The notes beneath the pieces are model-generated. The model was not told the DNA's origin, ran no database searches, and was given only the letters and a program-made list of their open reading frames with translations. Both the position numbers and the translations under genes were made by a program. Below, in pieces: positions 6,057 to 15,363 of a stretch of 16,258 nt of DNA (position 1 is the first letter of the stretch; the number at the start of each line of letters is the position of its first letter). The DNA comes from Frankiales bacterium. Lineage in GTDB: Bacteria > Actinomycetota > Actinomycetes > Mycobacteriales > SCTD01. The DNA lies in contig JAODNS010000062.1 of assembly GCA_025465145.1 (NCBI GenBank), positions 1 to 16,258 of the forward strand, written 5' to 3'.

Positions 6057-7448
6057 ATGAGCGAATGGCGCATCGAGCACGACAGCATGGGCGAGGTCCG
6101 GGTCCCGGCGGACGCGAAGTGGCGGGCGCAGACGCAGCGCGCCGTGGAGAACTTCCCGATCAGCGGGCAGCGGATCGAGCGGGCGCACATCGAGGCGCTG
6201 GCCCGCATCAAGGCCGCGGCCGCGAAGGTGAACGCATCGCTGGGCGTCCTCGAGACGCCGATGGCCGAGGCGATTCGGACGGCCGCCGAGGAGGTCGCGC
6301 GCGGCGACCACGACGAGCACTTCCCGGTCGACGTCTTCCAGACCGGCTCCGGCACGTCGTCGAACATGAACACCAACGAGGTGCTCGCGACGCTGGCGAC
6401 CGAGAAGCTGGGCGCGCCGGTCCACCCGAACGACCACGTCAACGCGAGCCAGTCAAGCAACGACGTCTTCCCGAGCAGCATCCACATCGCCGCCACGTCC
6501 GCCGTCGTGAACGACCTGGTGCCGGCGCTGGAGCACCTCGCACAGAGCCTCGAGCGCAAGCGCGACGACTTCGCGACCGTCGTGAAGAGCGGCCGCACGC
6601 ACCTCATGGACGCGACGCCGGTGACGCTGGGCCAGGAATTCGGCGGGTACGCGGCTCAGGTCCGGTACGGGATCGAGCGGCTCGAGGCGTCGCTGCCGCG
6701 GCTGGCCGAGCTGCCGCTGGGCGGCACCGCCGTCGGAACCGGCATCAACACCCCGCCCGGCTTCTCGGCGGCCGTCATCGCGGAGGTCGCTGCCGCGACA
6801 GGCCTGCCGCTCACCGAGGCGCGCAACCACTTCGAGGCGCAGGGCGCGCGCGACGCGCTGGTGGAGACGAGCGGCCAGTTGCGCACCATCGCGGTATCGC
6901 TCTACAAGGTGTCGAACGACCTGCGCTGGATGGGTTCCGGCCCGCGCGCCGGCCTCGGCGAGATCGCGCTGCCCGACCTGCAGCCCGGCTCGTCGATCAT
7001 GCCCGGCAAGGTGAACCCGGTGATTCCCGAGGCTCTGTGCATGGTGTGCGCGCAGGTCATCGGCAACGACGCGGCCATCGCGTTCGGCGGCGCGGCCGGC
7101 AACTTCGAGCTGAACGTCATGCTGCCGGTGCTCGCGCGCAACCTGCTCGAGTCGATCCGCCTGCTGGCCAACATCTCCCGCCTGCTCGCCGACCGCGTCA
7201 TCGACGGCCTCGTCGCCGACGAGGAGCGCTGCCGCGAGCTGGCCGAGTCGTCGCCGTCGATCGTCACGCCGCTGAACAAGTACATCGGCTACGAGAACGC
7301 CGCGAAGGTTGCCAAGCAGTCGCTCAAGGAGCGCAAGACGATCCGCCAGGTCGTCATCGAGGGCGGGTACGTGGAGAAGGGCGACCTGACCGAGGAGCAG
7401 CTCGACAAGGCGCTCGACGTCCTGTCGATGACGCGGCCCACCAGCTAG
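6057..7448 (+). CDS. fumC: Class II fumarate hydratase FumC
   Basis: This 463-residue enzyme interconverts fumarate and L-malate in the TCA cycle; it is the iron-independent, homotetrameric type. Diagnostic blocks are [13 protein letters not shown] (97-108), [11 protein letters not shown] (130-140), [10 protein letters not shown] (179-188, with H182) and the superfamily signature [11 protein letters not shown] (311-321), whose serines lie on the catalytic loop. The length is normal. The ATG at 6057 was chosen because the protein then begins with the typical [14 protein letters not shown]; the frame upstream continues through the repeats and is not FumC-like. It is a single-gene unit: the nearest upstream gene is divergent, and a strong hairpin lies 12 bp after the stop. 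With glpX and pckG it makes the window rich in gluconeogenic functions. Confidence 0.97.
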   Translation: MSEWRIEHDSMGEVRVPADAKWRAQTQRAVENFPISGQRIERAHIEALARIKAAAAKVNASLGVLETPMAEAIRTAAEEVARGDHDEHFPVDVFQTGSGTSSNMNTNEVLATLATEKLGAPVHPNDHVNASQSSNDVFPSSIHIAATSAVVNDLVPALEHLAQSLERKRDDFATVVKSGRTHLMDATPVTLGQEFGGYAAQVRYGIERLEASLPRLAELPLGGTAVGTGINTPPGFSAAVIAEVAAATGLPLTEARNHFEAQGARDALVETSGQLRTIAVSLYKVSNDLRWMGSGPRAGLGEIALPDLQPGSSIMPGKVNPVIPEALCMVCAQVIGNDAAIAFGGAAGNFELNVMLPVLARNLLESIRLLANISRLLADRVIDGLVADEERCRELAESSPSIVTPLNKYIGYENAAKVAKQSLKERKTIRQVVIEGGYVEKGDLTEEQLDKALDVLSMTRPTS

Positions 7449-7459
7449 CCCCGGACAGG

Positions 7460-7503
7460 CCGACGGCCCGTACCTCCACCCAGCAGGAGGGACGGGCCGT
7501 CGG
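7460..7503. terminator. Bidirectional hairpin terminator between fumC and the small peptide gene
   Basis: A perfect 12-bp inverted repeat, CCGACGGCCCGT (7460-7471) with ACGGGCCGTCGG (7492-7503), is extended by CCTCC/GGAGG after a single mismatch, leaving an eight-base loop (7478-7485). It lies between two converging stop codons (7448 on +, 7518 on -), so it can serve both genes. There is no T-run, which is usual for high-GC actinobacterial terminators. Confidence 0.85.
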
Positions 7504-7517
7504 AGACTCGTGGCGAC

Positions 7518-7676
7518 CTAGCCGATCGGCTGGCAGCCCGTCTGGCTGACGACCGAGGAGCCGTTCGCGTTCACCTGGACGTCGTAGCAGAACTGGCCAC
7601 CGGCGAGGGCGGGCGTGGCGGCGATGCCGGTGAGCGCGCCGGCGAGGGTGGCGACAGCGAGGACCTTCTTCAGCAC
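7518..7676 (-). CDS. Small secreted two-cysteine peptide (52 aa), unknown function
   Basis: A GTG at 7676 is preceded by a good ribosome binding site (GGAGGT, 7681-7686 on the minus strand). The product begins MLKKVLAVATLAGALTG and ends its leader with ATPALA, a textbook Sec signal peptide with probable cleavage after A25. The mature part is only about 27 residues, with two cysteines (C30 and C48) that could form one disulfide outside the cell, and a VNANGSSVV stretch that looks like a beta hairpin. I do not recognise a named family. It lies 93 bp downstream of phoH2 on the same strand, with a 5' hairpin between them, so it may be a separate unit. The longer upstream frame (to 7718) lacks a ribosome binding site and would bury the signal peptide. 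Confidence 0.75.
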   Translation of the reverse strand: MLKKVLAVATLAGALTGIAATPALAGGQFCYDVQVNANGSSVVSQTGCQPIG

Positions 7677-7695
7677 GAGTACCTCCGGAGAGCTG

Positions 7696-7714
7696 GAGCG
7701 GCTCCGTGCCGCTC
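7696..7714 (-). promoter_or_regulatory. 5'-leader hairpin before the small peptide gene
   Basis: A perfect 7-bp stem (GAGCGGC/GCCGCTC) with a five-base loop lies nine bases upstream of the GGAGGT ribosome binding site. It may be a weak end signal for phoH2 or a structure in the peptide mRNA leader. The remaining bases between the phoH2 stop (7770) and this stem show no clear promoter. Confidence 0.45.
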
Positions 7715-7769
7715 TCACCCGTCACTACGAAGCAGCCCGGAAACCCTCGCGCGCATCTCGCAGAAACTT

Positions 7770-9050
7770 CTAGAGCGGCAGGTCCTCGAGCATCTCGGTG
7801 ACGAGCGCGGCGATCGGCGAGCGCTCGGACCGGGTCAGCGTCACGTGCGCGAACAGCGGGTGGCCCTTCAGCGCCTCGATGACCGCGGCCACGCCGTCGT
7901 GCCGACCGACCCGCAGGTTGTCGCGCTGCGCGACGTCATGCGTCAGCACGACCCGCGAGCCCTGGCCGAGCCGGGAGAGCACGGTGAGCAGCACGCCGCG
8001 CTCGAGCGACTGCGCCTCGTCCACGATGACGAACGCGTCGTGCAGCGACCGGCCGCGGATGTGGGTCAGCGGCAGGACCTCGAGCAGGCCGCGCGCCATC
8101 ACCTCCTCGACGACCTCGGGCGCGACCAGCGCGCCGAGCGTGTCGAAGACGGCCTGCGCCCACGGACCCATCTTCTCGCCGGCATCGCCGGGCAGGTAGC
8201 CGAGCTCCTGGCCGCCGACCGCGTACAGCGGCCGGAAGACGACGACCTTCTTGTGCGCCCGCCGCTCCAGCACGGACTCGAGACCGGCGCACAGCGCCAG
8301 CGCCGACTTGCCGGTGCCGGCCCGTCCGCCGAGCGAGACGATGCCGACTTCGGGGTCGAGCAACAGGTCGATCGCGACGCGCTGCTCCGCCGACCGGCCG
8401 TGCACGCCGAACGCGTCGCGGTCGCCGCGCACCAGCCGTACCGACTTGTCCGGCGCCACGCGGCCGAGACCCGAGCCGCGCGGCGAGAGCAGCACCAGGC
8501 CGGTGTGGCACGGCAGCTCGCGCGCCTCCTCCAGGTCGAGGTGCCCGTCGAGGTACAGCGCGTCGAGGTCGGCCGCCGCCACCTCCAGCTCGGCCATGCC
8601 GGTGTGGCCGGTGTCGACGGCCAGCTCCGCGCGGTACTCCTGCGCGGTCAGCCCGATCGAGGCCGCCTTCACCCGCAGCGGCAGGTCCTTGGTGACGAGC
8701 ACGACGTCGAGACCCTCCGCCGACAGGTTCGCCGCCACGGCGAGGATCCGCGAGTCGCCGCTGTCGCCGCGGAAGCCGGCCGGCAGTGCCGAGGTGTCCA
8801 CGTGGTTGAGCTCGACCCGCACCGTGCCGTTGCCGACGGGCAGCGCCTCGTCCAGCCGACCGTGCCGGATGCGGAGCTCGTCGAGCATCCGCAGCGACTG
8901 CCGGGCGAACCAGCCCAGCTCCGGGTGGTCCCGCTTGCCCTCGAGCTCGCTGATGACCACCAGCGGGAGGACCACGTCGTGCTCGTCGAAGCGACCCACC
9001 GCCCCCGGGTCGGAGAGCAGGACGGAGGTGTCGAGCACGTACGTGGTCAT
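7770..9050 (-). CDS. phoH2: PhoH2-type PIN domain-PhoH ATPase
   Basis: This 426-residue protein fuses an N-terminal PIN ribonuclease domain (about 1-140) to a C-terminal PhoH ATPase domain (about 215-426), the PhoH2 architecture. From the family it is expected to act as an ATP-driven RNA helicase/ribonuclease. PIN acidic residues are visible at D7 (YVLDTS), E35/E37 (ISELEGKR), D96/D99 (DSGDSR) and D122 ([10 protein letters not shown]). The ATPase has Walker [10 protein letters not shown] (241-249) and Walker B FVIVDEAQ (340-347). The ATG at 9050 was chosen because it opens directly into [12 protein letters not shown], the PIN first strand, and has GGGGA in front; an in-frame GTG at 9185 would add 45 non-PIN residues. 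A 21-codon ORF lies just upstream. Mycobacterial phoH2 is preceded by a longer antitoxin-like gene (phoAT), which is not seen here. Confidence 0.92.
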   Translation of the reverse strand: MTTYVLDTSVLLSDPGAVGRFDEHDVVLPLVVISELEGKRDHPELGWFARQSLRMLDELRIRHGRLDEALPVGNGTVRVELNHVDTSALPAGFRGDSGDSRILAVAANLSAEGLDVVLVTKDLPLRVKAASIGLTAQEYRAELAVDTGHTGMAELEVAAADLDALYLDGHLDLEEARELPCHTGLVLLSPRGSGLGRVAPDKSVRLVRGDRDAFGVHGRSAEQRVAIDLLLDPEVGIVSLGGRAGTGKSALALCAGLESVLERRAHKKVVVFRPLYAVGGQELGYLPGDAGEKMGPWAQAVFDTLGALVAPEVVEEVMARGLLEVLPLTHIRGRSLHDAFVIVDEAQSLERGVLLTVLSRLGQGSRVVLTHDVAQRDNLRVGRHDGVAAVIEALKGHPLFAHVTLTRSERSPIAALVTEMLEDLPL

Positions 9051-9063
9051 GGCGTTCCCCGAG

Positions 9064-9129
9064 TCAGCCAGAGGTGCCGGGACCGGGCCGCGGAGGCCGG
9101 TACCGGGCCTCCCCACGCAGTGCGCGCAT
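9064..9129 (-). CDS. Possible 21-codon proline-rich leader ORF upstream of phoH2
   Basis: An ATG at 9129 preceded four bases earlier by GGGAGG (9134-9139 on the minus strand) opens a 21-residue frame that ends with TGA at 9064-9066, only 13 bases before the phoH2 ATG. The peptide is basic at its start ([10 protein letters not shown]) and proline-rich toward its end (RPPRPGPG). The ribosome binding site is better than that of phoH2 itself. It could be a regulatory leader peptide or a chance ORF: short frames are common in GC-rich DNA, and there is no comparative evidence here. Confidence 0.35.
   Translation of the reverse strand: MRALRGEARYRPPRPGPGTSG
9092..9112 (-). promoter_or_regulatory. 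Hairpin inside the phoH2 leader
   Basis: A 7-bp perfect stem (GGAGGCC/GGCCTCC) encloses a seven-base loop that includes the palindrome GGTACC. It falls within the candidate 21-codon leader ORF, 42-62 bp upstream of the phoH2 start. Ribosome position on that ORF would decide whether the stem forms, as in attenuation. It could equally be a structural or terminator stem for the DUF885 gene upstream. Confidence 0.4.
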
Positions 9130-9182
9130 CGGGCCTCCCGGGCGAGCCGGCGGGAGCCGGCCGCTGCCGGGAAAGTACGACT

Positions 9183-9200
9183 CACCCGACTCCGCGGGTG
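9183..9200 (-). terminator. Short hairpin after the DUF885 gene
   Basis: A perfect 6-bp stem CACCCG/CGGGTG with a six-base loop starts nine bases after the DUF885 stop codon. There is no T-run beyond a CTTT about ten bases later. It is weak compared with the fumC and pckG terminators, so some read-through into phoH2 is likely. Confidence 0.35.
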
Positions 9201-9209
9201 GGAGGCTCG

Positions 9210-10391
9210 CTACAGCTCCGACATGTCAGCGCGGATCTCGCCGGGCGTCAGCGCCTCGTCCAGCAGCCGGGTGAACCGGGCCGGGACGTCCGACGAGCCG
9301 AGCCACTCGCGCAGCAGCCGCTCGCCCTCGACGTAGGTCGAGATGTACGCGCGCCACAGCGGGTCGGTGAGGAACTCCATCGACTTGCGGGCGCGCTCGA
9401 GCGGCTGCAGCCCCCAGCGCTGCAGGTACGCCACGACCTCGTCCTCGCCCTGCCCCTCCTCGTGCAGCAGCAGCGCCGCGTCCTGACCGAGCGAGCCGAG
9501 CTGCGCGGCGGCGGCGGCCATGGCCTCGCCGCGCTCGCCGTCGTAGCGGATGCCCAGGTCGGCGTACAGCTCCTGCGCGACCAGCCCCCAGCCCTGCTCG
9601 AGCCCCACCGCGAGCAGCCCGAGGTCGGCCAGCCCCTCGGCCATCAGACACTCCGGGGTGTTGACCAGGAACACGTGCATCTCGGCGCGGTCGGCGAGCA
9701 GCTGCTCCTTGCGGCAGTGCTCGGTGTGGTGGCCCGGGTACGACTCGTGCGCGACCAGGTGCGGCAGCGCGCCGAGCCCCACCGGAAGGTCGCTGTTGAT
9801 GGCGACGCGCGACCGGAAGTCGCCGAGGTAGTAGTTGAAGCCGGCCCACGGCTTGTCGCCCACGACCTCGTACTCGATCGTCTCCGCCTCGTTCAGCGGG
9901 TACGCGATCCGCACCCGGTCGCGCAGCAGAGAGGACCAGGTCTCGACGGCCATCGGCAGCCGGTCGGGCGGGCACTCCGTCGCCTTGCGGTAGGCGGCGT
10001 ACCGCTCGCCGAGCGGCTCGTCGCCCGGCAGCAGCGCGTCGAGCCGGCGGTGCGCGTCCGCGTACGCCTGCTCGTCGCCGCGCGTGGGCCGGGCCTGGAA
10101 GTAGGTCTCGACCTGCTCGGCGAACCCGACCGGCTCGCCGGCCAGCACCCGGGCGCTCATCTCCAGCCCGGTCAGCTGCGCGGACAGGAAAGCGGCGCGG
10201 TCCGGGCTCAGCCCCTCGTCGGGCAGGCGGGCGAGCAGGCGGCGCGCGTCGGCCGCGAGCTCGGACGGCAGCGGCGCCGACGGCACGTGCGCGCGCAGCG
10301 CCGGGTCGCCGGTGTAGGCGTCGACGAAGCCCGGGACGAGGACGTCGAACGAGAGGCCGAGCACGCAGTACGCGGAGGGCAGGTCAAGCAC
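9210..10391 (-). CDS. DUF885 family protein, putative zinc metallopeptidase
   Basis: This 393-residue protein carries the DUF885 hallmark AHESYPGHHTEH (214-225, with H215, E216, H221 and H222). A second conserved acidic block about 25 residues later (ECLMAEGLAD, E252) is the usual third metal ligand position. Some DUF885 members are zinc-dependent peptidases; the natural substrate here is unknown. There is no signal peptide or membrane segment, so it is probably cytoplasmic, and it is shorter than the secreted DUF885 members of about 550-600 residues. The GTG start at 10391 was chosen over an upstream frame (10430) because GAGGCGG lies in front of it. It overlaps the end of the prenyl synthase gene by eight bases, indicating one transcript. 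Confidence 0.85.
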   Translation of the reverse strand: MLDLPSAYCVLGLSFDVLVPGFVDAYTGDPALRAHVPSAPLPSELAADARRLLARLPDEGLSPDRAAFLSAQLTGLEMSARVLAGEPVGFAEQVETYFQARPTRGDEQAYADAHRRLDALLPGDEPLGERYAAYRKATECPPDRLPMAVETWSSLLRDRVRIAYPLNEAETIEYEVVGDKPWAGFNYYLGDFRSRVAINSDLPVGLGALPHLVAHESYPGHHTEHCRKEQLLADRAEMHVFLVNTPECLMAEGLADLGLLAVGLEQGWGLVAQELYADLGIRYDGERGEAMAAAAAQLGSLGQDAALLLHEEGQGEDEVVAYLQRWGLQPLERARKSMEFLTDPLWRAYISTYVEGERLLREWLGSSDVPARFTRLLDEALTPGEIRADMSEL

Positions 10392-11157
10392 CGAACCGCC
10401 TCTGCCGCGCGGCGTACGACCGGAGGGCACGCAGGAAGTCGACCCGCCGGAAGTCCGGCCAGTACGCCTCGCAGAAGTAGAACTCGCTGTGCGCGCTCTG
10501 CCAGAGCAGGAAGCCGCCGAGCCGCTGCTCGCCGCTGGTGCGGATCACGAGGTCCGGGTCGGGCTGGCCACGCGTGTAGAGGTGCTCCGAAATGTGCTCG
10601 ACGTCGAGGAACTCCGCCACCTCCTCGAGGGTGGCGCCTTGCGCGGCGTGCGCGTGCAACATGGCGCGTACGGCATCGGCGATCTCGCGCCGCCCGCCGT
10701 ACCCGACCGCGACGTTGACCTCGACGCCCGGCCGGCCGGCCGTTCCGGCCGCCGCCTCCTTGAGCACCCGCGCGGTCTCGTCGGGCAGCAGGTCGAGCGC
10801 CCCCACGATGTTGAGCGTCCACTTGTTGTGCGGCTCCGCCAGGTCGCGGACGACGCCCTCGATGATGCGCAGCAGCGGGTCGAGCTCGACGGCGGGGCGG
10901 GACAGGTTGTCGGTCGACAGCAGCCACAGGGTGACCAGCTCGACGCCCGCTTCGTCGCACCAGCGGAGCAGGTCGACGATCTTGTCGGCGCCGCGCTGGT
11001 GCCCGTCGTTGACGCTGCGCCGGCCGGCCGCGCGGGCCCACCGCCGGTTGCCGTCGAGGATGACGCCGACGTGCCGTGGCACCGGTGCGCGCTGCGCAGC
11101 GAGTGTGCGCGCCAGGCGCCTCTCGTAGACGTCGTAGGCGACGTCGCGCAGTCCCAC
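10384..11157 (-). CDS. Short-chain Z-isoprenyl diphosphate synthase (Z,E-FPP synthase type)
   Basis: This 257-residue cis-prenyltransferase condenses isopentenyl diphosphate with an allylic primer. Signature blocks are HVGVILDGNRRWAR (29-42, catalytic D35), WLLSTDNLSRP (78-88), NVAVGYGGRREI (148-159) and PDLVIRTSGEQRLGGFLLWQ (201-220). From memory it resembles M. tuberculosis Rv1086, the omega,E,Z-farnesyl diphosphate synthase, more than the long-chain enzymes (Rv2361c/UppS). The leucines in WLLSTDNL replace the small residue that opens the long-chain tunnel. The product is therefore probably C15, a precursor for decaprenyl phosphate, although automatic annotation may call it uppS. The GTG at 11157 has no ribosome binding site, but TAAGGT lies six bases upstream. 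The DUF885 gene overlaps its 3' end. Confidence 0.88.
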   Translation of the reverse strand: MGLRDVAYDVYERRLARTLAAQRAPVPRHVGVILDGNRRWARAAGRRSVNDGHQRGADKIVDLLRWCDEAGVELVTLWLLSTDNLSRPAVELDPLLRIIEGVVRDLAEPHNKWTLNIVGALDLLPDETARVLKEAAAGTAGRPGVEVNVAVGYGGRREIADAVRAMLHAHAAQGATLEEVAEFLDVEHISEHLYTRGQPDPDLVIRTSGEQRLGGFLLWQSAHSEFYFCEAYWPDFRRVDFLRALRSYAARQRRFGA

Positions 11158-11163
11158 CGCGCG

Positions 11164-11169
11164 ACCTTA
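11164..11169 (-). promoter_or_regulatory. Putative leaderless -10 box of the prenyl synthase gene, inside the upstream stop codon
   Basis: On the minus strand TAAGGT (a TANNNT match) is followed by six bases (CGCGCG) and the GTG start at 11157. Its first three bases are the TAA stop codon of the GGDEF-EAL gene. The arrangement suggests a separate leaderless transcript starting exactly where the upstream gene ends. No -35 is evident. Inference from motif and spacing. Confidence 0.5.
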
Positions 11170-13092
11170 TCCCCGAACGGCCAGCGCGCTGTGGTCGAGG
11201 ACGAAGCGCGGCACCTGGTCTGCCGGCAGCGGACGGGCGAGCAGGTAGCCCTGGGCGACGTCGCACCCCAGCTCGCGCAGCCGGAGCAGCTGGGCGGGCG
11301 TCTCGATGCCCTCGGCGACCACGCGCAGCCCGAGTTCGTGGGCGAGCGCGATCGAGGACGTGACGATGACGGCGCCGGGGCCGCCGGTGTCGAGGTCGGC
11401 CACGAACGACCGGTCGACCTTGAGGCAGTCGAGGGGCAGCCGGGTCAGGGAGACCATCGACGAGTAACCGGTTCCGAAGTCGTCCATCGCGATCCGGACG
11501 CCGAGGTCCACCAGCCCGCGGACCACCCGCTCCGCCCGCTCCGGGTCCTCGACGAGGGCCGTCTCGGTGATCTCCAGGACGAGCAGCTCCGCCGGCACTC
11601 CGTGGTCGACGAGCGCCTGCGCGACCCGACCGGGCAGGTCGCTCTCGAGCAGGTTCCGGGCACTGAGGTTCACCGCGACCGGCAGGTCCAGACCCGTGTC
11701 GCGCCAGGTGCGGCACTGGCGGAGGGCGAGGTGCAGGACGTGCTGGGTCAGCGGGCCGATGAGTCCGGTGTGCTCCGCGAGCGGGATGAAGTCTGTTGGC
11801 GGCACCACGCCGCGGGTCGGGTGCTGCCAGCGGAGCAGAGCCTCGACGCCGACCGCCGCGCCCGTCCGCAGGTCGACGGTCGGCTGGTAGAGCAGGTGCA
11901 GCTGCGGCGCGGCGGACGTCAGCGCCGCACGCAGCTCGGTCAGCAGCGACAGCCGTTCGAGGCTGTTCACGTCGGAGCTCGCGTCGTACAACGCCACGCC
12001 GTCGGCGCCGCGCTTGGCGAGGTACATCGCGGTGTCCGCCCGCTGCAGGAGCGTCTCGAAGTCGGCGGCGTGCTGCGGGGCGAGCGCGACGCCGGCACTC
12101 GCCTCGACGTCCAGCACGACGTCGCCGACGAGGTACGGCTCGGCGAACGCCTGGACGACGCGGCGGGCCAGCGCCAGCCCCTGCTCCTCGTCCAGCACAC
12201 CCTGCGCCAGGAAGGCGAACTCGTCGCCGCCCAGCCGGGCCACGAGGTCGCTGGACCGCGCCGCGGCGGACAGCCGTCCAGCGACCTGCTGGAGCAGGGC
12301 GTCGCCGAAGGCGTGCCCGAGCGCGTCGTTGACCTCCTTGAACCGGTCGAGGTCCAGCAGCACCAGCGCGGTCCCGTCGGCCAGCGCGCCGGACAGCATC
12401 CGGCGGTTCGGCAGCCCGGTGAGCGCGTCGTGCCGAGCGAGGTGCTCGTTCAGGTCAGCCTGCCGGCGCAGCCGCCGGTTGACGCTGACCGAGAGCCACC
12501 ACATGAGGGCCCAGAGGGTCGACAGCCCCACGAGCAGCGCCACCGCGATGAGGGTCGTCGCTCGCCGGGCCCGCGCGGCGGTCTCGTCGTACGACAGGTA
12601 GACCTCGAGGACCGCACGGCGCCCGTCGGCGTCGGCGAGCCGGAGCGGCACGTACACCTCGAGCAGGCTGCCGTCCTCGGGGTGCTCGGCGCCGCCGTCG
12701 TGCTCCACCTGGGACCCGAGGTTGCCCTCGTAGGCCTCGGCGAGCTCGGCACCAACCGCCATGGTCTGCCCGTCGTGCTCGTGCCGCGCGTCGTAGACGA
12801 CTCGGCCACCGGGCGCGTACAGCAGGACGTTGCGCAGCTGACCGTGGCGCTGCACCTCCGCGGTGGAGCGGTCGAGGTGCGCGGCCTGGTCCGGCGTCAG
12901 CCCCTGCGTGAGCGAGGCGGGCGTGAGCCCCTCCTCGACAAATTGGCCGAGCAGCTTGCCCGAACGGGCGGCCTCCGACGTCGCGGCCGTGACGACGACG
13001 CGCTGGACCGCCAGGCCCACCACCGCGCCGAGCAGGACGACCGCGAGCAGGCTGACGCAGGCGAACCTGGTCGTCAGCGACCACCGGCGCAC
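11167..13092 (-). CDS. Membrane GGDEF-EAL protein (cyclic-di-GMP turnover)
   Basis: This 641-residue protein has membrane helix 1 (about 9-33), an extracytoplasmic sensor region (about 34-178, no family recognised), helix 2 (about 179-202), a GGDEF domain (about 220-375) and an EAL domain (about 395-635). The cyclase motif GGDEF is intact (288-292), and an inhibitory-site RxxD (RSSD, 279-282) lies five residues before it. The phosphodiesterase site also looks complete: E417 (VEALLRW), N475, E507 (LEITET), D537-D538 (DDFGTGYSS), K558, D560, E594 and Q614. Both synthesis and breakdown of c-di-GMP are therefore possible, with direction presumably set by the outer sensor domain. The GTG at 13092 was chosen because GAGGGAG lies ahead and a basic residue pair leads into helix 1. 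An in-frame upstream extension (to 13266) is low-complexity and arginine-rich. Confidence 0.93.
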   Translation of the reverse strand: MRRWSLTTRFACVSLLAVVLLGAVVGLAVQRVVVTAATSEAARSGKLLGQFVEEGLTPASLTQGLTPDQAAHLDRSTAEVQRHGQLRNVLLYAPGGRVVYDARHEHDGQTMAVGAELAEAYEGNLGSQVEHDGGAEHPEDGSLLEVYVPLRLADADGRRAVLEVYLSYDETAARARRATTLIAVALLVGLSTLWALMWWLSVSVNRRLRRQADLNEHLARHDALTGLPNRRMLSGALADGTALVLLDLDRFKEVNDALGHAFGDALLQQVAGRLSAAARSSDLVARLGGDEFAFLAQGVLDEEQGLALARRVVQAFAEPYLVGDVVLDVEASAGVALAPQHAADFETLLQRADTAMYLAKRGADGVALYDASSDVNSLERLSLLTELRAALTSAAPQLHLLYQPTVDLRTGAAVGVEALLRWQHPTRGVVPPTDFIPLAEHTGLIGPLTQHVLHLALRQCRTWRDTGLDLPVAVNLSARNLLESDLPGRVAQALVDHGVPAELLVLEITETALVEDPERAERVVRGLVDLGVRIAMDDFGTGYSSMVSLTRLPLDCLKVDRSFVADLDTGGPGAVIVTSSIALAHELGLRVVAEGIETPAQLLRLRELGCDVAQGYLLARPLPADQVPRFVLDHSALAVRG

Positions 13093-13148
13093 GTCTTCTC
13101 CCTCGCAGCTGTTGTTGAGCCTTCGACGTCTTCTGCCCGGTCCTGTAG

Positions 13149-13426
13149 TCAGACCAGTGCGTCGAGCACGGCCAGCAGCTCGCGACGGACAGCACCGCCC
13201 GCACCGCGCGCCCGTCGCTGCCCCATGCCTGCAGGACCGCGCATCGCTCGACCTCCCAGCGGCCACCGGCCCAGTGCCGCCGCTCGTCCAGCACGACCCG
13301 CAGCTCGCCCCCGCAACCGAGGTCGTCCGGGTCCCCGGGCCCGGAACGCGATCAGCTCACGGTCGCGCGGAAGGTACGGGCACAGCGAGGTGCAGACCTC
13401 CTCGGCCCCGCGTCGATGGTGCTCAC
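13149..13426 (-). pseudogene. Probable frameshifted remnant of a small gene, unknown family
   Basis: No single frame makes a convincing protein here, but coding-like sequence with high G/C third positions jumps between frames. It begins at a GTG at 13426 (VSTIDAG), continues in a second frame as AEEVCTSLCPYLPRDRELIA and FRARG (down to about 13335). In a third frame it runs from DPDDLGCGGELRVVLDERRH through WAGGRWEVERCAVLQAWGSD to GRAVRAVLS (about 13332-13185). It returns to the second frame as RRELLAVLDALV and a TGA at 13149. Joined, these give one product of about 90 residues. The apparent shifts fall at GGGG runs near 13407 and 13333 and around 13185. This fits a decayed gene or indel errors in the sequence; chance is also possible. 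No family is recognised. Confidence 0.4.
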
Positions 13427-13449
13427 GCGGGTGCGGACGACGCAACGAC

Positions 13450-13481
13450 GGAGCCCGCCGCACCGAGGTGCGACGGGCTCC
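13450..13481 (-). terminator. Strong hairpin terminator of pckG
   Basis: GGAGCCCG and CGGGCTCC pair at the base, followed after one mismatch by CGCAC/GTGCG closed by a CTCG tetraloop (minus strand). The stem begins 19 bases after the pckG stop codon. There is no T-run, as usual in this GC range. It isolates pckG from the remnant and the GGDEF-EAL gene downstream on the same strand. Confidence 0.85.
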
Positions 13482-13499
13482 GGACGTAGGGGGGAGGAA

Positions 13500-15326
<1,827 letters not shown>

Positions 15327-15345
15327 GGGATCCTCTCCATCGAGG

Positions 15346-15362
15346 GTGCGCGCGCTGCGCAC
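15346..15362 (-). promoter_or_regulatory. Inverted repeat in the pckG leader, operator candidate
   Basis: GTGCGC and GCGCAC form a perfect 6-bp inverted repeat around a five-base centre. It covers the transcription start predicted from the -10 box at 15364-15369, 20-36 bp before the pckG start. It could be an operator or a leader stem. No regulator gene is nearby to support either. Confidence 0.35.
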
Positions 15363-15363
15363 G

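Noticed and set aside
7677..9050. PhoH2 plus the small peptide as a toxin-antitoxin pair
   Set aside because: The peptide has a clear Sec signal and would leave the cytoplasm, so it cannot directly neutralise a cytoplasmic PIN ribonuclease; gene order is also opposite to phoAT-phoH2.
9051..9185. N-terminal extension of PhoH2 to a GTG at 9185
   Set aside because: The added 45 residues have no PIN features, and the ATG at 9050 starts precisely at the first PIN strand with a ribosome binding site.
7845..10718. Very long plus-strand open frame (957 codons) across phoH2, DUF885 and part of the prenyl synthase gene
   Set aside because: It is antisense to three recognisable protein families; GC-rich DNA has few stops opposite real genes, and its translation is arginine/glutamine-rich low-complexity sequence.
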